Below, piece after piece: positions 1 to 5,402 of a DNA stretch of 5,402 nt (position 1 is the first letter of the stretch; each line of letters opens with the position of its first letter). The position numbers and the translations under genes are program-made. Under the pieces are notes generated by a model. The model did not search any database, had not been told where the DNA came from, and saw only the letters and a list, made by a program, of their open reading frames with translations. Source of the stretch: an uncultured Porphyromonadaceae bacterium (GTDB lineage Bacteria > Bacteroidota > Bacteroidia > Bacteroidales > Muribaculaceae); the NCBI GenBank assembly GCA_947177595.1, contig CAMWUZ010000131.1, positions 1-5,402 of the forward strand, given 5' to 3'.

Positions 1-73
1 GTTTTATGTATTAGTTAATTTTTAAAATATAACACAAATATGAGTAAAAATGTTGCGGCGAATATTCCAACTG

Positions 74-105
74 TTTGAGCACCATACCATTTTTGATTAA
101 TTTTG
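74..105 (+). promoter_or_regulatory. Candidate Bacteroidota-type promoter for mutS2
   Basis: A TTTG at 74-77 (-33-like) is followed after exactly 20 bases by TAATTTTG at 98-105, a full match to the Bacteroidota -7 consensus TAnnTTTG. Only four bases separate the -7 element from the mutS2 ATG at 110, so transcription would be expected to begin at or within a base or two of the start codon. No Shine-Dalgarno sequence lies before the ATG. The match and spacing are read directly; use as a promoter is inferred, and such motifs can occur by chance in AT-rich DNA. Confidence 0.55.
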
Positions 106-109
106 CAGT

Positions 110-2554
110 ATGATATATCCTGACTCATTTGAATACAAAATAGGTTTTGATAAGGTAAGGGAATCTGTTGCAAAGCGTTGCACAACTTCCGGAGCTGCCG
201 CCCGGGCGGAGGAGATGGCTTTTTCATCTGATTTCAACATGGTGAAAAGCGCTCTCGTCTCAGTACATGAGATGACTCAGATTGCCAGAGGAGAGGATGC
301 TATGCCGGCAAATAGCTGCGGTGAAGCATCAAAAGTTCTGAAAACATTCAAAGTACCCGGAAGCAATTGCTCAGCGGGTGATATGCTGTCTGTAGCTAAA
401 GCATTGGAAAGTATCGAGGAAACGAGCCGCTTTTTCCGTAATTTGAAGGATGAGGACGGTAATTCCCGTTTACCTGAACTTGATGGCATTGCCTCACGGA
501 TAGAAACATTTGAGCAGTGCCGCAGAGAAATTGAACGTATTCTTGACAGATTCGGCAATGTCAAGGACAATGCATCGGCTCCTTTGAGTGAAATACGCCG
601 TTCTCTTTCCTCCATGAGCGGCACGGTGAATTCCGCCATGCGCAGGGTCATGACCAAAGCCATTGCGGAAGGCATTATTGAATCGGATGCATCACCCGCC
701 ATGCGTGACGGACGTCTTGTTCTTCCGGTTGCCCCGATGAACAAAAGAAGATTACCCGGTATAGTGCACGATGAGAGCGCTTCCGGCAAGACCATCTATA
801 TCGAGCCGGCGGAAGTTGTGGAGGCGAATAACCGCATCCGCGAACTTCAGCTTGAGGAAAAGAGGGAGATAATGCGGATTCTGTCTGAATTATGCTCGAA
901 GCTACGCCCGTATATCCAGAATATCCTCTATTCTATCGATATTCTTGACAATCTTGATTTTATCAGAGCCAAAGCATTGTTCGCGCTTGATTGCGGAGGC
1001 ACTTTGCCACATTTATCCAAGAAACCGGAACTGGAATGGTATCATGCCGTTCATCCGGTGCTATTGAAATCGCTCAGATCACAAGGTAGAGAAATTGTGC
1101 CGCTTGACATTCACCTCTCCCCTTCCCGACGCATTCTGATTATTTCAGGTCCGAACGCCGGCGGTAAGTCGGTATGCCTTAAAACAGTCGGCATCGTACA
1201 ATATATGGCACAATGCGGTATGCTTCCACCGGTTTACGAGAATTCACATTTCGGAATTTTCAACGACATCTTTGTTGACATAGGTGACAACCAGTCAATC
1301 GAGGATGACCTGAGTACATATAGTTCACATCTGCGTAACATGAAGCTGTTTGTTGGTAGAGGCAGACCAAGTTCACTCGTGCTTATAGATGAGTTCGGCT
1401 CCGGCACTGAGCCTCAGATAGGAGGAGCTATAGCGCAAGCAGTGCTGCATAAATTCGCCGATGCAAAAATGTGGGGAGTAATCACAACTCACTATCAGAA
1501 TCTCAAGCAATTTGCTGAAGATACAGATGGATTGGTAAACGGCTCCATGCTCTATGACCGTCATCTTATGCAACCACTGTTCAAATTGTCAATAGGTAAT
1601 CCGGGGAGCTCGTTTGCTGTGGAGATAGCACGGAAAACCGGTCTGCCAGCCGACATCATCGAGGAGGCGGAAAGTATTGTAGGAAGCGAGTATATCAATC
1701 TTGACAAGTATCTTCTCGATATAGCTCGTGACCGTAAATACTGGGAAAACAAACGAACTGAAATCAAGCGTAAGGAAAAGCGGCTTGACGAGGTTATAGA
1801 ACGGTATGAAGGTGATGCCGAGACTCTTCGCTCAAAACGCAGAGAAATCATAGATCAAGCCAAAGAGGAGGCGCAGCGCATCATATCTTCAAGCAATGCA
1901 TCAGTAGAACGCACAATCCGTGAAATTCGTACAGCACAAGCCGACAAGCAGAAGACTCTGGAGGCTCGGCGCAAACTAATCGAGACTAAAGAAAGTATCG
2001 CGGAGCAGAAAGATGAGATGCATCCTTTGCTCAAAAAAGCGCCGAAGAAGAAAAAGCAGAAGCCGTCAGCCGAAAGCAAAAAATCTCAGCAGCCCCTCGC
2101 CATTGGCGATTCTGTGAAACTTGATGGAGAAGGAAGCGTAGGAAAGATACTCGAGTTGAGTGGCGATAACGCAACTGTAGTATTCGGCATGATGAAAACC
2201 ACCGTGAAATCATCACGCCTCGTTCACACAGACGCCAAGCAGGAGAACTCACACAATGTGACATTTGTAAGCACATCCACCTCGGATTCAAGCAGAGAGC
2301 GGCAACTTAATTTCAGCACGGAAATAGATGTGCGAGGCATGAGAGTGGATGAAGCTATACAGGCTGTCACCTATTTCATTGACGATGCAGTGCAGTTTTC
2401 ATCCGGTAGAGTGAGAATACTCCACGGCACAGGCACCGGTGCTCTACGCGAAGCAATCCGCCAGTATCTGGGCACTGTCAGCGACGTTAAATCCTATCGC
2501 GATGAGCATGTTCAATTCGGTGGTGCGGGAATAACCGTTGTTGAGCTTCGTTAG
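110..2554 (+). CDS. mutS2: Endonuclease MutS2 (MutS-family ATPase with Smr domain)
   Basis: Complete 814-residue protein, close to the usual MutS2 length. It lacks the N-terminal mismatch-recognition domains of MutS1 and starts directly in the core/clamp region (about 1-335). The ATPase domain (about 336-520) has Walker A GPNAGGKS (347-354), the signature STYSSH (402-407), Walker B LVLIDE (423-428) followed by FGSGTEP, and the H-loop histidine H461 in TTHY. A charged, probably coiled-coil segment (about 530-640) leads to a lysine-rich stretch (642-651), a KOW-like beta domain (about 663-706, from IGDSVKLDGEG) and a C-terminal Smr nuclease domain (about 736-814) with IDVRG (739-743) and HGTGTGALR (772-780). 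All key residues are present, so it should be active. Known family roles are suppression of homologous recombination (Helicobacter) and rescue of collided ribosomes (Bacillus); which applies here cannot be read from sequence. It is cytoplasmic. The start at 110 is preferred because MIYPDSFEYKIGFDKVR matches the usual Bacteroidota N-terminus; the next in-frame ATG (residue 36) would cut into the core. It converges on feoAB. Confidence 0.97.
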   Translation: MIYPDSFEYKIGFDKVRESVAKRCTTSGAAARAEEMAFSSDFNMVKSALVSVHEMTQIARGEDAMPANSCGEASKVLKTFKVPGSNCSAGDMLSVAKALESIEETSRFFRNLKDEDGNSRLPELDGIASRIETFEQCRREIERILDRFGNVKDNASAPLSEIRRSLSSMSGTVNSAMRRVMTKAIAEGIIESDASPAMRDGRLVLPVAPMNKRRLPGIVHDESASGKTIYIEPAEVVEANNRIRELQLEEKREIMRILSELCSKLRPYIQNILYSIDILDNLDFIRAKALFALDCGGTLPHLSKKPELEWYHAVHPVLLKSLRSQGREIVPLDIHLSPSRRILIISGPNAGGKSVCLKTVGIVQYMAQCGMLPPVYENSHFGIFNDIFVDIGDNQSIEDDLSTYSSHLRNMKLFVGRGRPSSLVLIDEFGSGTEPQIGGAIAQAVLHKFADAKMWGVITTHYQNLKQFAEDTDGLVNGSMLYDRHLMQPLFKLSIGNPGSSFAVEIARKTGLPADIIEEAESIVGSEYINLDKYLLDIARDRKYWENKRTEIKRKEKRLDEVIERYEGDAETLRSKRREIIDQAKEEAQRIISSSNASVERTIREIRTAQADKQKTLEARRKLIETKESIAEQKDEMHPLLKKAPKKKKQKPSAESKKSQQPLAIGDSVKLDGEGSVGKILELSGDNATVVFGMMKTTVKSSRLVHTDAKQENSHNVTFVSTSTSDSSRERQLNFSTEIDVRGMRVDEAIQAVTYFIDDAVQFSSGRVRILHGTGTGALREAIRQYLGTVSDVKSYRDEHVQFGGAGITVVELR

Positions 2555-2561
2555 TTTTTAT

Positions 2562-4970
2562 TTATACCAAGAGCATAATTCTATATGCGGCAAACGCAAT
2601 CACCCATGCGATTGCGGTATTATATAATACTGAAAACAGCCCGTATTTCCAGCTTCCGGTTTCACGCACTATTGCTATTACAGTGGCTGTGCATGGACAA
2701 TACAGCAGAATGAATATCATGAAACTCAACGCGGTTGCCGCCGTAAAATCAGGGTTGCCTGTTACCGGATTCGGCGCCATGAGACGCGCCCCTAAAGAGC
2801 TGTCCTCAACTTCGGTATCTCCGGTATAGAGCACACCAAGAGTGGAGACCACGATTTCCTTTGCGGGAACACCTGCCAATGCAGCGACTGACGCCCTCCA
2901 GTGGAAACCGAGCGGTTCCATTATCGGGTTGACCAGCTTACCTGCCATCTCCAGATATGAGTCAGATTCAGTATCAATAGCGGAATCATCTGCGGCAGCG
3001 AGTTCTTCAGTGTCGCCCGTCAGAGAAAACGCAGTAGATTTTTCATCGTGCATAGGGAAGTAATCGAGCGCCCAAACTATTATACTTGCCACAAGTATTA
3101 CACCTCCCATTTTCTTAAGATACTGCTCGCCTTTACCCCACATATGGCGAAGAGACGCTTTAAGAGTGGGGATGCGATATGGCGGCAGCTCCATAACAAA
3201 GGGGGTTTCATCCGCTTTAAACCAGAAGCTGCGCAGCAATCTTGCTGTTGCCATCGCCACAAGTATGCCAAGAAGATATAATCCGAGAAAAACCAATGCG
3301 GCATGCTTTTCAAAGAAAGTGCCGACCAAAAGCACATAGACCGGGAGGCGCGCGGAGCATGACATAAACGGATTTATCAGAATAGTGATAATTCTGCTTG
3401 AACGGCTTTCAATAGACCGGCTTGACATAATAGCAGGAACATTACATCCGAAACCCATAACAAGAGGTATAAATGATTTGCCATGCAGCCCTATACGGTG
3501 CATCAGTTTATCCATGATGAAAGCGGCTCTCGCCATATATCCGGAGTCCTCCATAAATGATATGCAGAAGTAAAGGATAAGAATGTTGGGTAAGAATACA
3601 ATCACACCGCCGACACCACCGATGATACCGTCGGCGATAAGATCTTTCAGCGGTCCGTCCGGCATCACGTCCTGCACCAAACCGGCTATCCACCCTACAA
3701 GGCTTTCTATCCACGCCATCGGATATGAGCCAATTTCAAATGTCGCCCAGAAAATGGCAAACATTATGATAAGAAATATGGGAAAGCCGAAAAGTTTATT
3801 GGTTACAAAGGTGTCGATTATTCTTGTGGATTCATTGCTCTCTTTCTCACCTTTAACAAGTGTTTCGGCAAGTGCTCCGGCTATGAATCCATATTTTTCA
3901 CCGGCAATGAGAGATGACACATCGTCATTGCATACCTTTTCAATTCTCTGGAGTTCATTGTCTCGTAATTCCAAAATGGTGCTCCCCGCCGGAAGTTTCC
4001 TCACTTCATCCTCCACTTCCTTGTCTCGCTCCAGAATCTTAATAGCAAGATACCGTGGTGAGAAATGACGCCCGATATGATCATCTTTCTTGATTTCATC
4101 CTTAATTACGGTCACACCTTTCTCTATATCCGCTCCCAGTGGTACATGAATATGTCGAACCGCATCCTCTCTGCCCTCATATACATCTATAACCGTGTCA
4201 AACAACCGGTCTATTCCCTCTCCGGTTCTGGAAACCGTCGGTACTACCGGCACTCCTATCATCTCGCCAAGCAGCTTATAGTCAAGTTCATCACCGCTTT
4301 TCTTGAGTTCATCATACATATTAAGAGCAATCACCATGCTCCTGTCCATATCAATCAACTCGGTAGTGAGGTATAGATTTCTTTCAAGGTTGGAGGCTAC
4401 CACCACATTAATAATTACATCGGGGGTCTCATCCCTGAGATATTTTCTTACATACAACTCTTCCGGAGAATATGAAGCGAGCGAATATGTGCCCGGCAGA
4501 TCGACAATATTGAATGTATAGCCTCCATGATTGAACTTACCGACTTTGGCATCTACCGTAACCCCACTGTAGTTGCCGACATGTTCCCTAGCTCCGGATG
4601 CTATATTGAACAATGAAGTCTTTCCACAATTCGGATTGCCGACCAAAGCAACATTTATTGTTTTGCGCCTTGCGTAAAATTCTTTTTCGGCATATTCTGT
4701 ATGCCGCTCCTCTGATTCAGTCGCAGGACTTTCGTGTGGTTCCACCTTCACCGGAAGTACCTCTACAAGATGGGCTTCAGAGCGACGAAGAGAAACCTCA
4801 TAGCCCATTATGCTATATTTAATAGGATCTTTGAGAGGTGCATGAAGGAGCACTTTAATCTCATGTCCTTTAACAAAGCCCATCTCAATCATGCGCTTTC
4901 TGAATGCTCCGTGTCCCAGAATCTTAACAATGATAGCGGTTTCGCCTGTATGCAGTTCGTCTAACTTCAT
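2562..4970 (-). CDS. feoB: Fused FeoA-FeoB ferrous iron transporter
   Basis: Complete 802-residue inner-membrane Fe(II) importer. Residues 1-74 are a FeoA (SH3-like) domain, from MKLDELHTGE through PLKDPIKYSIMGYEVSLRR. A charged linker (75-103) leads to the cytoplasmic FeoB G domain: G1 GNPNCGKT (111-118), G2 threonine T138, G3 DLPG (157-160), G4 NMYD (217-220) and a G5-like SRTGEG (247-252). A helical GDI-like region follows (about 275-375). The membrane core (about 390-802) has roughly eight or nine hydrophobic segments and the conserved features GFGCNVPA (506-513, C509), INPFMSCSARLPVY (532-545, C538), GVPAKEIVVSTLGVLY (700-715) and YCPC (C758, C760). All GTP-binding and core motifs are intact. 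An acidic loop (641-670) precedes the last segments. FeoA-FeoB fusion is common in Bacteroidota, and no separate FeoA or FeoC is needed or seen here. The start at 4970 gives a standard FeoA N-terminus. I see no convincing Fur or DtxR operator upstream. The gene lies behind the terminator of the cyclo-ligase gene, so it is probably monocistronic in this window. Confidence 0.97.
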   Translation of the reverse strand: MKLDELHTGETAIIVKILGHGAFRKRMIEMGFVKGHEIKVLLHAPLKDPIKYSIMGYEVSLRRSEAHLVEVLPVKVEPHESPATESEERHTEYAEKEFYARRKTINVALVGNPNCGKTSLFNIASGAREHVGNYSGVTVDAKVGKFNHGGYTFNIVDLPGTYSLASYSPEELYVRKYLRDETPDVIINVVVASNLERNLYLTTELIDMDRSMVIALNMYDELKKSGDELDYKLLGEMIGVPVVPTVSRTGEGIDRLFDTVIDVYEGREDAVRHIHVPLGADIEKGVTVIKDEIKKDDHIGRHFSPRYLAIKILERDKEVEDEVRKLPAGSTILELRDNELQRIEKVCNDDVSSLIAGEKYGFIAGALAETLVKGEKESNESTRIIDTFVTNKLFGFPIFLIIMFAIFWATFEIGSYPMAWIESLVGWIAGLVQDVMPDGPLKDLIADGIIGGVGGVIVFLPNILILYFCISFMEDSGYMARAAFIMDKLMHRIGLHGKSFIPLVMGFGCNVPAIMSSRSIESRSSRIITILINPFMSCSARLPVYVLLVGTFFEKHAALVFLGLYLLGILVAMATARLLRSFWFKADETPFVMELPPYRIPTLKASLRHMWGKGEQYLKKMGGVILVASIIVWALDYFPMHDEKSTAFSLTGDTEELAAADDSAIDTESDSYLEMAGKLVNPIMEPLGFHWRASVAALAGVPAKEIVVSTLGVLYTGDTEVEDSSLGARLMAPNPVTGNPDFTAATALSFMIFILLYCPCTATVIAIVRETGSWKYGLFSVLYNTAIAWVIAFAAYRIMLLV

Positions 4971-4995
4971 TTGTGTCGGTGTCTTATTTCAATTG

Positions 4996-5027
4996 CAAAG
5001 TTTCAAAAAAATAGCCGGATTCACAAA
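4996..5027 (-). promoter_or_regulatory. Candidate Bacteroidota-type promoter for feoAB
   Basis: Read on the minus strand, TTTG (5027 to 5024) is followed after 20 bases by AAACTTTG (5003 to 4996), one mismatch from the -7 consensus TAnnTTTG. The last base of the -7 element lies 25 bases before the feoAB start, giving an expected leader of roughly 20 bases. That leader is A-rich and has no Shine-Dalgarno sequence, which is usual for Bacteroidota. The -33 element falls in the loop of the upstream terminator. The motifs are seen; function is inferred. Confidence 0.45.
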
Positions 5028-5039
5028 GAAATCCGGCTA
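5005..5039 (-). terminator. Intrinsic terminator of the cyclo-ligase gene
   Basis: A perfect 10-bp inverted repeat (TAGCCGGATT at 5012-5021, AATCCGGCTA at 5030-5039) encloses an 8-base loop. On the minus strand the stem is followed at once by seven T residues (5011 to 5005), the classical Rho-independent layout. It lies about 31 bases past the stop codon of the cyclo-ligase gene and before feoAB, so it should separate the two. On the plus strand the downstream side has no T-run, so it looks one-directional. Confidence 0.88.
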
Positions 5040-5070
5040 AATTATTTATAACTATTTTAAATAAGCACGC

Positions 5071-5402
5071 CTATCTGCGCTTTCTACCGCGAATTAGATA
5101 TGTTTTAGACTCTGTAATAACGATATCTACAGGAACGTCATGCTCCTCCACTTCGATTTCATCTACAAGCTGAAAATCATATCCTACGCCAACTTTTAGG
5201 GCTTTTGAATGCTGCATAAGCCTATCATAATAGCCTTTTCCTCTACCGACCCTATTGCCTGTGCGGTCATATGCAATAGCGGGAACCACTACCATCTCAA
5301 TATCCTCGATTGAGACAACATTATCTCCCTGCGGCTCTTCAATTTGAAATGTCCCAAGGCGAAGAGTGGATCGGTCGTAGGGAAGAATGTCCAATCCAAC
5401 TC
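5071..5402 (-). CDS. fau: 5-formyltetrahydrofolate cyclo-ligase, C-terminal part (partial)
   Basis: About 110 C-terminal residues are present and the reading frame stays open to the window edge, so the true start is outside. The enzyme (also called MTHFS or YgfA) converts 5-formyltetrahydrofolate to 5,10-methenyltetrahydrofolate using ATP, returning a dead-end folate to the one-carbon pool; it is cytosolic. The family signature is clear: VVVPAIAYDRTGNRVGRG runs into KGYYDRLM, the conserved glycine-rich and YYDR region that helps bind ATP and phosphate. Upstream of it, LDILPYDRSTLRLGTFQIEEP matches the usual 'YD...L..F.I.EP' stretch, and the protein ends in a basic tail, RGRKRR. The family is usually around 180-200 residues, so roughly the first 40% is missing. 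A TTG at 5394 could be taken as a start, but it falls inside the conserved domain and should be read as leucine. The gene is followed by a strong terminator. Confidence 0.93.
   Translation of the reverse strand, partial: VGLDILPYDRSTLRLGTFQIEEPQGDNVVSIEDIEMVVVPAIAYDRTGNRVGRGKGYYDRLMQHSKALKVGVGYDFQLVDEIEVEEHDVPVDIVITESKTYLIRGRKRR

Noticed and set aside
40..78. Twelve-codon plus-strand frame (MSKNVAANIPTV) upstream of mutS2, a possible leader peptide.
   Set aside because: Very short, with no initiation signal or attenuator hairpin; the best promoter candidate overlaps its end and would start transcription after it.
15..227. Minus-strand open frame of 70 codons with a hydrophobic C-terminal tail (GIFAATFLLIFVLYFKN).
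   Set aside because: Its N-terminal half is antisense to the conserved start of mutS2, and the hydrophobic tail is what AT-rich non-coding DNA tends to encode. No promoter or family resemblance was seen.
277..795. 172-codon minus-strand open frame.
   Set aside because: Entirely antisense to the conserved mutS2 core region; no recognisable domain, low-complexity serine/arginine/leucine composition typical of a shadow frame.
2033..2062. A-rich runs in mutS2 (A6 and AAGAAGAAAAAG) as a possible programmed frameshift site.
   Set aside because: Codon phase does not match the A AAA AAG type of slippery heptamer, and the zero frame continues through intact KOW-like and Smr domains.
2595..2616. 7-bp inverted repeat as a terminator for mutS2.
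   Set aside because: No T-run follows it on the plus strand and it lies within feoB codons for a membrane segment; kept only as context for the convergent 3' ends.
3583..4068. 161-codon plus-strand open frame.
   Set aside because: Antisense to the well-conserved FeoB membrane core and GDI region; serine-rich composition reflects the reverse complement of hydrophobic codons.
4971..5004. Fur- or DtxR-type operator before feoAB.
   Set aside because: AT-rich stretches such as TGCAATTGAAA are present, but no convincing palindrome matching a known iron-regulator site could be identified.
5071..5394. Complete 107-residue cyclo-ligase starting at the TTG at 5394.
   Set aside because: The frame continues upstream to the window edge and the TTG lies in a conserved stretch, so the gene is simply cut by the window.

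Overview
The window reads as ordinary chromosomal sequence from a member of the Bacteroidota, most likely order Bacteroidales; a gut lineage such as Muribaculaceae is possible but not provable here. The grounds are the FeoA-FeoB fusion typical of that phylum, the MutS2 N-terminus beginning MIYP, the absence of Shine-Dalgarno sequences, and two candidate promoters of the Bacteroidota type (TTTG, 20 bases, TAnnTTTG-like).

Layout. Positions 1-109 are an AT-rich non-coding stretch ending in a candidate promoter. Positions 110-2554 (+) hold a complete mutS2. Only 7 bases separate its stop codon from that of the convergent feoAB gene (2562-4970, -), a one-piece ferrous iron transporter with FeoA fused ahead of FeoB. 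A 100-base gap follows, with a strong intrinsic terminator and an overlapping candidate feoAB promoter, both on the minus strand. Positions 5071-5402 (-) hold the C-terminal part of a 5-formyltetrahydrofolate cyclo-ligase whose start lies beyond the window.

The three genes serve unrelated tasks: nucleic-acid or ribosome maintenance, Fe(II) import, and folate one-carbon recycling. The cyclo-ligase gene and feoAB are co-directional, but the terminator between them argues that they are separate transcription units. I see no mobile element, CRISPR array, RNA gene or new multi-gene system. The most interesting points concern gene packing: a possible leaderless mutS2 transcript, a promoter element inside a terminator loop, and convergent 3' ends with almost no spacer.
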